Shown here one piece after another: positions 6,014-13,952 of a stretch of 35,411 nucleotides of DNA. This DNA is from CAYLHQ01 sp964628935. Lineage in GTDB: Bacteria > Acidobacteriota > Polarisedimenticolia > Polarisedimenticolales > DASRJG01. The notes under the pieces are model-generated. The model made no database searches. It was not told the DNA's origin and saw only the letters and a list, made by a program, of their open reading frames with translations. The stretch is from positions 1 to 35,411 of the forward strand of contig CAZVOE010000021.1 of assembly GCA_964628935.1 (NCBI GenBank), read 5' to 3'. Positions within the stretch are counted from its first letter, which is position 1; each line of letters starts with the position of its first letter. The position numbers and the translations under genes are program-made.

Positions 6014-9000
6014 TCTCGGGCAGTCCGCGGCCCTTCCAAAGGAGATAGACCGCCGGAAGCACCACGAGGGTCAGCGCGGTCGACGTCAAGAGCCCGCCGA
6101 ACATCGGGGCGGCGATCCGCCTCATGACGTCGGAGCCCGATCCGGCGATCAGCATGATCGGAATCAGCCCCACGATGTCCGCGAGGACGGTCATCATCTT
6201 CGGACGCAGTCGCCGGAGCGCTCCCTCGACGACGGCGTCCCGGACGTCCGCCTTCCCGAGCGGGACGCCGTCCGCCGCCCTCGCCGCCCGCGTCCGATCG
6301 AGAGCGCCGTCGAGGTAGACGAGCATCACGATCCCGAACTCGACCGCGAGGCCCGCCATCGCGATGAGCCCGCACCCGACGGCGACCGAGAGCTTGTAAT
6401 CGAGAAGGTGCAGGGTCCAGAAGCTCCCGACCAAGGCGAGCGGCAGCGTGCCGAGAACGACCGCGACCTCCACGAGGCTCCGCGACCCGAGGTAGAGAAG
6501 CACGACGATCAAGACGAGGGTCAGCGGAATCACGAGGAGGAGCCGGTTCCACGCGCGGAGCATGTGCTCGTACTGCCCGGTCCACGCGAGCGAGTAACCG
6601 GCGGGAACGACGACCTTCGACTCGACGGCTCGGCGCGCGGCGCGAACGTAGGAGCCGAGGTCCCGTCCCTCGATGTCCACGTACACGAATCCCACCGGCC
6701 GGGCATCTTCGCTCCGGATCATCGGAGGGCCGTCGGCCATCCTCACGGACGCGACCTCGCCCAGACGAACCTGCTTGCCGTCGGGGGTCACGATCGGGAG
6801 ATCTCTCAGGCGCGCGACGGAGTCCCGGTACTCCTGCGGGTAGCGGACGTTGATCGGATACCGTTCCCTTCCCTCGACGGCCTCGGAGACGTTCATCCCG
6901 CCGACCGCGAGCAAGACGACCTCCTGAACATCGGCGACGTTGAGGCCGATCCGTCCCGCGCGGACACGGTCGACGTCGATCTGCAGGTAGCGCCCCCCGG
7001 TCACCCGCTCGGAATAGACGGACCCCGTCCCCGGGACCTCGCGCACCGCGTCCTCAACGCGGCGGCCGATCTCCTCGACGACCGAAAGATCGGGGCCGCT
7101 CACCCGCACGGCAACGGGCGTCCGCACGCCGGTGGACAGCATCGTCGTGCGGGCCTCGATCGGCATGAGCCAGGCGTTGAAGAGACCGGGAAACGTGACG
7201 CGCGCGTCGAGATCGCGCACGAGATCGTCGAGCGTGAGCCCGGGCCTCCACGCTTCGCGCGGCTTGAGGGAGATCGTCGTCTCGATCATCTCGAAAGGGG
7301 CCGGGTCGGTCGCCGTCTCCGCGCGGCCCATCTTCCCGAAAACCCGCTCCACCTCCGGAACCTGCCGGATGGCGGCGTCGGTCTGCCGCAGGAGCTGCTG
7401 CCCCTTCCCTGCCGAGATTCCCGGGAACGTGCTCGGCATGTACAGGAGGTCCCCCTCGTCGAGCGGCGGCATGAACTCCGATCCCAGCCGGAGAGCGGGC
7501 CACACGCCCGAGAGGGCCGCGAGGAGCCCGAGCGCCGCGACCGTCCGCGGACGCTCGAGCACCGCACGGATGAAAGGACGATAGGCGGCCATCATCATCC
7601 GGTTGAGCGGGTTGGCCTCCTCCGGCCGGATGCGGCCGCGGATGAAGGCGACCATGAGCACGGGAACCAGCGTGACGGAGAGCACGGCGGCCGCGGCGAT
7701 CGAATAGGTCTTCGTGTAGACGAGGGGGGAAAAGAGCCGCCCGGCCTGGGCCTCGAGCGCGAACATCGGCAGGAAGGCCGCGCTCACGACGAGGAGGGAG
7801 TAGAAGAGCGGCGGGCCGACCTCGACGGCCGCTCGCGCGATTCGCTCTCCACGACCCGTCTCCGAATCCGGATCGCGCTCGAGCGCCTTGTGGGCGTTTT
7901 CCACCATGACGACGCCGGCGTCGACCATCGTCCCGACGGCGATCGCGATGCCCCCCAGCGACATGATGTTCGCGTTGATCCCTTGGAACCGCATGAGGAC
8001 GAAGGCCGCGAGCACGCCGACCGGCAGGCTCAGCACGACGACGAGCGAGGAGCGGAGGTGGAACAAGAAGAGAGCCGTCATGAGACAGACGAGGAGCGCC
8101 GTCTCGTTCAGGGCGGTCGTGAGGGTGCGCACCGCCCGGCGGATGAGCTCGGAGCGGTCGTAGGTCGGGAGGATCTCGACGCCTGGAGGCAGGCCCGTCC
8201 GCCGGATCTCGTCCAGCCGGGCGCGCACGAGGTCGATGACGTCCCGCGCGTTCGCACCCCAGCGCATGACGACGATCCCGCCGACCACTTCCCCTTCCCC
8301 GTCGAGTTCCGCGATCCCGCGGCGCATCTCGGGTCCGGTGCGCACCTCCGCGATGTCTCCCAGGAGAATCGGCGTTCCCCGGCTTCCGAGCGCTACCGGA
8401 ACGCGGCGAAGGTCCTCCACTCCTCGCAGGTAACCGGTCGCCCGGACCATCGCCTCCGCCTCGGCCCGCTCGATGACCGACCCGCCGGCTTCCCGGTTTG
8501 CGCGCTCGATCGCCTCTCGAACCCTCGATAACGGGATTCCGTACGTCCGGAGTCGCTTCGGGTCGAGGAGGACCTGGTACTGCCGCACCATTCCACCGAC
8601 CGTCGCCACCTCCGCAACGCCGGGTATTCGTTGAAGCTCGTACTTGAGGTACCAATTCTGGATCGACGTGAGGTCCGCGAGATCGTGGCGGCCGGTGCGG
8701 TCGGCCAGCGCGTACTGATACACCCAGCCGACACCGGTGGCGTCGGGACCGAGCTCGGATCGGGCGGCGGCAGGGAGACGCGGCCCGGCCTGGGAGAGGT
8801 ATTCGAGCACCCGAGACCGCGCCCAGTAAAGGTCGGTACCGTCCTCGAAGAGGACGTAGACGTAGGAATCGCCGAACATCGAGAACCCGCGGACGCCGAC
8901 GGCCCCCGGAACGGCGAGAAGCGCGGTCGTCAAGGGGAATGTCACCTGGTCCTCGACGATCTGCGGCGCCTGACCCGGATACGACGTCTTCACGATCACC

Positions 9001-9137
9001 TGGACGTCCGACAGGTCGGGGATGGCGTCGATCGGAATGTCGAGGACGCTCCACACTCCGAGCGCCGTGAGAATCGCCGTGAACAGGAGAACGGGGACCG
9101 GGTTCCGGACCGACCAACGAACGAGGGCGCCGATCAT
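5991..9137 (-). CDS. cusA: CusA-type heavy-metal efflux RND transporter, 1048 aa
   Basis: An inner-membrane proton-driven pump of the HME-RND family. It begins with the typical short N-terminus and first membrane helix (LVRWSVRNPVPVLLFTAIL) followed by DIPIDAIPDLSDVQVIV and TSYPGQAPQIVEDQVTFPL. Membrane helix 4 has GTMVDAGVVMVEN near residue 400. The motifs GDLLYMPSTFPGIS, FEMIETTISLKP (about 612) and MLSTGVRTPV (about 665) match the Cu(I)/Ag(I) subgroup, including methionines in the cleft region. VEFGIVMLVYL (about 930) is also the CusA version of helix 10, unlike the CzcA type. The C-terminus ends after helix 12. It is the last gene of the copper operon, four bases after cusB (TGA-GAGG-ATG). 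No outer-membrane factor follows. Cu/Ag specificity is inferred. Confidence 0.93.
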   Translation of the reverse strand: MIGALVRWSVRNPVPVLLFTAILTALGVWSVLDIPIDAIPDLSDVQVIVKTSYPGQAPQIVEDQVTFPLTTALLAVPGAVGVRGFSMFGDSYVYVLFEDGTDLYWARSRVLEYLSQAGPRLPAAARSELGPDATGVGWVYQYALADRTGRHDLADLTSIQNWYLKYELQRIPGVAEVATVGGMVRQYQVLLDPKRLRTYGIPLSRVREAIERANREAGGSVIERAEAEAMVRATGYLRGVEDLRRVPVALGSRGTPILLGDIAEVRTGPEMRRGIAELDGEGEVVGGIVVMRWGANARDVIDLVRARLDEIRRTGLPPGVEILPTYDRSELIRRAVRTLTTALNETALLVCLMTALFLFHLRSSLVVVLSLPVGVLAAFVLMRFQGINANIMSLGGIAIAVGTMVDAGVVMVENAHKALERDPDSETGRGERIARAAVEVGPPLFYSLLVVSAAFLPMFALEAQAGRLFSPLVYTKTYSIAAAAVLSVTLVPVLMVAFIRGRIRPEEANPLNRMMMAAYRPFIRAVLERPRTVAALGLLAALSGVWPALRLGSEFMPPLDEGDLLYMPSTFPGISAGKGQQLLRQTDAAIRQVPEVERVFGKMGRAETATDPAPFEMIETTISLKPREAWRPGLTLDDLVRDLDARVTFPGLFNAWLMPIEARTTMLSTGVRTPVAVRVSGPDLSVVEEIGRRVEDAVREVPGTGSVYSERVTGGRYLQIDVDRVRAGRIGLNVADVQEVVLLAVGGMNVSEAVEGRERYPINVRYPQEYRDSVARLRDLPIVTPDGKQVRLGEVASVRMADGPPMIRSEDARPVGFVYVDIEGRDLGSYVRAARRAVESKVVVPAGYSLAWTGQYEHMLRAWNRLLLVIPLTLVLIVVLLYLGSRSLVEVAVVLGTLPLALVGSFWTLHLLDYKLSVAVGCGLIAMAGLAVEFGIVMLVYLDGALDRTRAARAADGVPLGKADVRDAVVEGALRRLRPKMMTVLADIVGLIPIMLIAGSGSDVMRRIAAPMFGGLLTSTALTLVVLPAVYLLWKGRGLPEISRTPPS

Positions 9138-9141
9138 CCTC

Positions 9142-10206
9142 TCATTCCACGCCGCCCGCCGCCGTCGACCGGGACGTCATCCGTTCGAGGCTCGACCGGA
9201 GGCTCGCCTCCGAGTCGATGAGGAACTGGGCCGAGACGACCACCTCCTCCCCCTCCTCGAGCCCCTCGACGATCTGGACCCAGTCGTCGCTCTCGAGTCC
9301 GGAGACGACCGTGCGCGGAGAGAACCTCCCTTCCCCGAGCGACACGACCACCCGCTCTTCGCGCCCCGTCTGGATGAGGGCCTCGCGCGGCACGGCGAGC
9401 GTCGCTTCGCTCGAGCCGCAGTCGAGGACCACCTCCACGAGCATGTTCGGTTTCAACGCCTCCCCCGGATTGGGGACGGTCATGCGAACCTTGAGAGTTC
9501 GGGTCTCCGGATCGAGGTTCGGGTAGACGTACTGGACGCGCGCGCTCCACGTGCGTTCCCCGTCGGAGGAGATCCGGATCCGGGCCGTCTGCCCCGGCCG
9601 CACCCAGGACGCCTGCCCTTCAAAGACCTCGGCGAGAACCCAAACGGTGCTGAGATCCCCCATGGTGATCGCGGGGGCATCCGGCTCGACCCACTGGCCG
9701 TCGATGACATTCAAGGCGACCACGACGCCGTCCGCCTCGGCGTACGTCTCGTCTTTCGTTCGGCTGAGCATCGGCGAGGCGAGATGGAAGAGGAACTCCC
9801 CCTTGCGGATCCGCTCTCCCTCCGAGTGTACGGTCAGCCGCTGAATCGTTCCCGCGGAAAGCGGGTAGATGTGCCAGAGTCTCGAGCGGTCGTACTCCAC
9901 GTAGCCGACCGTCTCGATCCGCCTCTCGAGGTCGCGCCGCTGCACCGCCGCAGTGCGAACCCCGAGTCGGTTGATTACCTCCGGGGACAGCGCGACTTCC
10001 ACCGTTCCAGGCTCCCTCGAAGGGGCCTCGTCCACCTTCCGCACGAGGTCCATCCCGCACACCGGGCACTCGGCGGGCCCGCTCCGCACGATTTCGGGAT
10101 GCATCGGGCAGATCCAGACTTCCTCGTCCGCCGGGAGGGGTGCGCTCCCGTTGCAGGCCACCCCGACAGCGACCGCCGTGACGAGGATCGGGAGAGAGAA
10201 TCGCAT
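9142..10206 (-). CDS. cusB: CusB-type periplasmic adaptor with heavy-metal-binding domain, 354 aa
   Basis: The membrane-fusion subunit that links CusA to an outer-membrane channel and hands over metal. A hydrophobic N-terminus ends at VAC (Cys18), an imperfect lipobox, so lipidation is possible. Residues 31-55 are a YHS-like heavy-metal-binding domain, WICPMHPEIV then ECPVCGMDLV, common in CusB of non-enteric bacteria. The adaptor core follows: a beta-barrel and lipoyl half-motifs around YVEYDRSRLWHIYPLSAGTIQRL and ADGVVVALNVIDGQWVEP, and VYPNLDPETRTLKVRMTVPNPGEALKPNMLVEV. The alpha-hairpin is short, as in the CusB/CzcB group. The ATG overlaps the TGA of the preceding gene (TGATG), so the two are translationally coupled. 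Confidence 0.92.
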   Translation of the reverse strand: MRFSLPILVTAVAVGVACNGSAPLPADEEVWICPMHPEIVRSGPAECPVCGMDLVRKVDEAPSREPGTVEVALSPEVINRLGVRTAAVQRRDLERRIETVGYVEYDRSRLWHIYPLSAGTIQRLTVHSEGERIRKGEFLFHLASPMLSRTKDETYAEADGVVVALNVIDGQWVEPDAPAITMGDLSTVWVLAEVFEGQASWVRPGQTARIRISSDGERTWSARVQYVYPNLDPETRTLKVRMTVPNPGEALKPNMLVEVVLDCGSSEATLAVPREALIQTGREERVVVSLGEGRFSPRTVVSGLESDDWVQIVEGLEEGEEVVVSAQFLIDSEASLRSSLERMTSRSTAAGGVE

Positions 10207-10760
10207 CAGCGGTGGTGCGCGTGCGGTTCTTCCGCGCCCGCGACATCCTTGCGCCGGTACACGAAGGAAAAGCCCGACACGCTCCCCTTCCGCGCGCCCG
10301 CCTCGAATTCGACGCCGATCGTGTACTCTCCGGGCGCCGGGAGCCTCGTCGGGGACTGGAAGTGCTTCGCGAAGGGTTCGAGCGGGACCCGCTGGGCCTC
10401 GCCGCCCGAGACTGGCACGACGGTCACGAAGCCCCTCACGTCGGGTAGCAATGCGCTCGCCGCGACGTCCACGAAGCGAACGTTGAACAGGTGCGTCGGG
10501 CCCCGTCCCTCGGGTCCGAGCCGTTCCGGGGAGGTCGCCTGGAGGACGTAGACGTCCACTTGGATCCCCTCGACCTCCTTTCCACCGATCCGCGCTCCGA
10601 GAACGCCTGCCGTGTGGGTCTCCCCGTGGCCGGTGTACTTGAGCGGCGCCCCGGCATGTTCCTCGTGTCCCGCGTGCGGATCGGCCGGCTGCGGGTCCGC
10701 GGCGAGAGCGGACAGGACCGTGAAGGCCATGGTCGCGATCCCGATCCGAACGACTTTCAA
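10206..10760 (-). CDS. His-rich exported protein of the copper operon, 184 aa
   Basis: I do not recognise a named family. The N-terminus (KVVRIGIATMAFTVLSALAA) is a signal peptide. The mature start is rich in potential metal ligands, with HAGHEEH, then HGETH, and the C-terminus ends PHAHHR. The rest is predicted beta-rich with no cysteine (IQVDVYVLQATSPER, THLFNVRFVDV, GEYTIGVEFE). I infer a periplasmic metal-binding or chaperone protein from its His-rich ends and its place between the TonB receptor and CusB. The start chosen is TTG at 10760, which has AAGGAG six bases upstream. An internal ATG at 10730 lacks such a site and would cut the signal peptide. It lies 35 bases after the receptor gene and overlaps cusB by one base. 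Confidence 0.7.
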   Translation of the reverse strand: MKVVRIGIATMAFTVLSALAADPQPADPHAGHEEHAGAPLKYTGHGETHTAGVLGARIGGKEVEGIQVDVYVLQATSPERLGPEGRGPTHLFNVRFVDVAASALLPDVRGFVTVVPVSGGEAQRVPLEPFAKHFQSPTRLPAPGEYTIGVEFEAGARKGSVSGFSFVYRRKDVAGAEEPHAHHR

Positions 10761-10795
10761 GGTGTTCTCCTTCGCATTCGCCCTCGGCGCGGGAG

Positions 10796-13111
10796 TCAGT
10801 AGCGCCCCTGGAGTCCCAAGGAAAACGTCCTCCCCGGCTCGGGCACGATCACCCCCGAGCGGAACGGATCGCGCGCGTACGAGAGAAACTGCGCGTATTC
10901 GCGGTCGAACAGGTTGTCGGCGGCGGCGAGGATCGAGACGCGCCCGATCTGGACGCCCCCTCGTAGGTTCACGATTTCCCACGCCCCCGTCTCCCTTTCC
11001 TCGAGATCGGAGTTGATCCGGTCCTGCGTCGCGGCGCCCCTCGCTTCCGCCTCGATGAACCATCCTCCGGTGTCGAAGCGGACGCCCGCCCGGGCGGTCA
11101 GTGGGCTCATCTCGGCGAGGTCGGAATCGGTGATGCCCAGAGCCGCGTTCGGATCCTGCGTGCCGCGGACCGCGGAGAGCCCGCCGAAGAGGAACCACCG
11201 TTCCCGCAACACGGCGCGGAACGACGCCTCACCCCCCCACATCCGCGCGTCGTGATTCACATAGGTCCGCGCCACGGAGTTGAAGACCCCGGGCACGTCC
11301 TCCGCGCGCGGTCGCTCGGTGATCTGGATCGCATCGTCGAGCGCGGAGTAGAAGACCGCCGCCTCGACCACGGCGCCCCGCCGTTGGAAGCGGAGCGCCA
11401 CGTCCCCCCCGAGGTTCTTCACCGGCGAGAGGGTCGGATTCCCGACCCAGTCGGTCCCGTTCCGGCGTAGGGCGAAGGCGCGCTCTTGCGGATCGGGAAA
11501 GCGGACGGTCCGGCCGACCCCGAGCACGATTTCGAGCGATTCCGTCGCCGTCCAAGTTCCGGACGCCGAGGCCGACCATTCGGTGTCGCTGCGCGACGTG
11601 TCGCGTGTGAGATGGTAGGCCTGGTACAGGTCGGTTTCTCGAGCACCCGCGCCCGAAGAGGACCGCGCGCGGTCGACGCGCCCCGACGCGCTCACCCGGA
11701 AACGCGCCGCGGGGTTCCCATCCCAGCGGGCGAAGGCTCCGGCCACGTCGAGATCGGCGTCTGGGATCGACCGCTGCGGGACGAACCCCGCGGAACGAAG
11801 CGTCGCCTCCGCATCCCAGGAACGGGTCCAGCCCTCGAGGCCGATGACGAGCCCGGCCGAGGTCGCCACGTCGACCCGCGCGTTCCACACCCCGCTCTCG
11901 GCGAGGGTCGCCATGGAGTATTCCCGCGGGGACCCCGCCGACGAGGTGCGGAGCGCGTCGGTCATGAGGTGATCCACGCCGGCCCAGGAGATCCCCGCCT
12001 CGATCCCTTCGACGAAGCCGCCCGCTCGTCGCTCGCGGTAGGTCGCCGAGAACCGGTCGGCGTCGTCGTATTCGGCGTCCATCTGAAGATACGGATACAG
12101 CTGACGAGCCCCTTCCTGGTGCGTCGCCTGGATCTCGAGCCATCGCGACGGGCCGAGTTCGATCGAGCCGCCGAACCACGCGGTGCGCACGTCGAAGGCC
12201 CGCACTCCCCCGACCGTCGCCGCGTAGTTTGCCGACGCGGTGAACGGTTCCCCGGATCCGTCTTCGTAGGGGTCGGCCTGCCGCGTGGAATACCCCGCCT
12301 TGAACGAACCGCGCGGCGCGCCGTACGAACCGGAGAGCGAGCCCGCGAGCGAGCCGAAGGACGCGACCGAGGCGTGCACGCTTCCGTGGAGCCCCGACTC
12401 GGGCTTGCGCGTGACGACGTTGACGGTTCCGCCGAGACTTCCGCCATGCTCGAGGTCGTAGGGACCCTTGCGAATCTCGATCCGCTCGACTTCCGCGAAG
12501 TCGACGTGGAACGCGGGCGGATCCATCCGGTTCGGGCACGCGCCGTAGAGCCGGTGCCCGTCGACGAGAACGCTCAGGTTCTCTCCCTTGAACCCTCTCA
12601 CGACCACGTCGTTCGCGATTCCGCCCTTGCGGACCGCCTGGATGCCTTCGATCCGGGTGAGAGCCTCCCCGACGTCCTTCGCGAAGCTCTCGCGAATCTC
12701 CTTCGACTCGAGGGCGTCTCGGGGCGCCGCAGCGGTCACGACGACCCGCTCGACGCCGACGTCGAGGTCGAGCCGAAGGTCGACGAGGGCGAACTCTCCC
12801 TCGACGAGTTGGACCGACCGCGACGTCGCGACCGTCGCCCGCGGAAACGACGCGGTCACGCGGAATGCCCGCGCGGGAAGAGGGGGAGACTGGTAGCGCC
12901 CGTTCTCGTCGGTCACGACGCTCGCGACGGGTCCCGTCTCGGCCAGGAACTCGACGATCGCTCCCGCCACGGGATCTCCGGAACGGTCGTGGACCGTTCC
13001 CGATATCGCGGACGCGGCGTGTGTGGGCTCCGCTTCTGCCATCACGATCAGGAGGACAGACGATGCGGCGATGAGAATGCGGGTTCGACGTCTCACGACT
13101 CGAGGCCTCAA
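10796..13111 (-). CDS. TonB-dependent receptor, OprC/NosA-like copper type, 771 aa
   Basis: An outer-membrane gated transporter. A signal peptide (to about residue 32) is followed by a carboxypeptidase-regulatory-like domain (about 34-115, ISGTVHDRSGDPVAGAIVEF), then VERVVVTA and a plug domain with IRGFKGENL-like (VVVRGFKGENLSVLVDG) and RIEIRKGPYDLEHG motifs. The barrel ends in LFDREYAQF and a terminal aromatic (GLQGRY). The plug has CPNRMDPP with Cys192 and Met196, and the barrel has DHLM with His381 and Met383. These match the CxxxM and HxM copper ligands known from Pseudomonas OprC, so copper is the likely substrate. The first start is TTG at 13111, 15 bases after the preceding stop. GTG at 13096 would shorten the signal peptide and is possible. 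Confidence 0.88.
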   Translation of the reverse strand: MRPRVVRRRTRILIAASSVLLIVMAEAEPTHAASAISGTVHDRSGDPVAGAIVEFLAETGPVASVVTDENGRYQSPPLPARAFRVTASFPRATVATSRSVQLVEGEFALVDLRLDLDVGVERVVVTAAAPRDALESKEIRESFAKDVGEALTRIEGIQAVRKGGIANDVVVRGFKGENLSVLVDGHRLYGACPNRMDPPAFHVDFAEVERIEIRKGPYDLEHGGSLGGTVNVVTRKPESGLHGSVHASVASFGSLAGSLSGSYGAPRGSFKAGYSTRQADPYEDGSGEPFTASANYAATVGGVRAFDVRTAWFGGSIELGPSRWLEIQATHQEGARQLYPYLQMDAEYDDADRFSATYRERRAGGFVEGIEAGISWAGVDHLMTDALRTSSAGSPREYSMATLAESGVWNARVDVATSAGLVIGLEGWTRSWDAEATLRSAGFVPQRSIPDADLDVAGAFARWDGNPAARFRVSASGRVDRARSSSGAGARETDLYQAYHLTRDTSRSDTEWSASASGTWTATESLEIVLGVGRTVRFPDPQERAFALRRNGTDWVGNPTLSPVKNLGGDVALRFQRRGAVVEAAVFYSALDDAIQITERPRAEDVPGVFNSVARTYVNHDARMWGGEASFRAVLRERWFLFGGLSAVRGTQDPNAALGITDSDLAEMSPLTARAGVRFDTGGWFIEAEARGAATQDRINSDLEERETGAWEIVNLRGGVQIGRVSILAAADNLFDREYAQFLSYARDPFRSGVIVPEPGRTFSLGLQGRY

Positions 13112-13126
13112 TACGACCCGAACACC

Positions 13127-13897
13127 TCAAGGCTCCACGAGCACGTCGTCCGCGCGCGCGCCCGAGATCACGATCGTCACGCGGTCGCCCGGTTTGATCT
13201 TCTTTCCCGGGTTTTGCAGGATGAGGAACGAAGTCCCCGCCTTGACGACGTGCTTGGTGGAGAGCAAGCCGACCCTCGAAACCCCGAGCGCTCCGAGACG
13301 TTCGCCGGTTTCGGGATCGAGCACGTACGTTTCCCGGGTGTCGCCCGACACGCGCTCCACGCCGGTCAATCGGTAACGAACGTCGAGGAGGTCCCCGTTC
13401 GCCGTCGTCCGGAGGGAGAGCACGGTGAGCTTCGTCTCGCTTCCCCCGCTCTCCGGCGCCGGAGGCGGAGGCCGCACCCCGTCCCGAGGCTCAGCGGCCT
13501 CGAGGGTCACCCCCGCTTGCTCGAGTCCCGCGACGACCACCGTCACCACCTGTCCGGCCTGGAACTTGTTTCCGTAGTTCGGCACCACGAACGAGGCGAT
13601 CTTGCTCGGCTCGAGATCGGCCGAAGAACTCGCAGGGAGCATCGGGATTCTGCGCACGCGCGAGACGGTTCCGCTCTTCTCGTCACGGACGTAGGTCTCC
13701 CCGGGGTCCGCGGGAAGTCGGTCCACCCCGGCGAGGCGAAAACGGATCTCGATCACGCCCCCGTCCGGACCGGGCTTCAGGACCGCCTGCTCGACGAGGA
13801 GCCGGCCCCGACTTTCCGGCGCCTCCGGGCGGTCGGTCGCGCCGGCGATCGAGTGGAAGAAGATCGCCAGAACCGACATCGAAACGATCCGTCGCAC
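13127..13897 (-). CDS. Exported protein with two homologous repeats, copper operon, 256 aa
   Basis: No named function recognised. A signal peptide (RRIVSMSVLAIFFHSIAGA) precedes two copies of a domain of about 100 residues. Copy 1 has IEIRFRLAGVDRLPADPGETYVRDEKSG and later QAGQVVTVVVAG; copy 2 has LDVRYRLTGVERVSGDTRETYVLDPETG and later KPGDRVTIVISG, joined by a Pro-rich linker (RPPPPAPESGG). Single- and double-copy proteins of this kind occur as unnamed exported proteins in Deltaproteobacteria and Acidobacteria, often near copper or cytochrome genes, as far as I recall. There are no Cys or His clusters, so metal binding is not evident. The GTG at 13897 has GGAGGAGG seven bases upstream; an internal ATG at 13879 is an alternative. 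It follows the oxidase by 55 bases and precedes the receptor by 15. Confidence 0.75.
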   Translation of the reverse strand: MRRIVSMSVLAIFFHSIAGATDRPEAPESRGRLLVEQAVLKPGPDGGVIEIRFRLAGVDRLPADPGETYVRDEKSGTVSRVRRIPMLPASSSADLEPSKIASFVVPNYGNKFQAGQVVTVVVAGLEQAGVTLEAAEPRDGVRPPPPAPESGGSETKLTVLSLRTTANGDLLDVRYRLTGVERVSGDTRETYVLDPETGERLGALGVSRVGLLSTKHVVKAGTSFLILQNPGKKIKPGDRVTIVISGARADDVLVEP

Positions 13898-13952
13898 GCG
13901 AACCCCTCCTCCGGAGAGGCACGGCCCCCCGCGTTTCGGTCGAGCGACCCGG

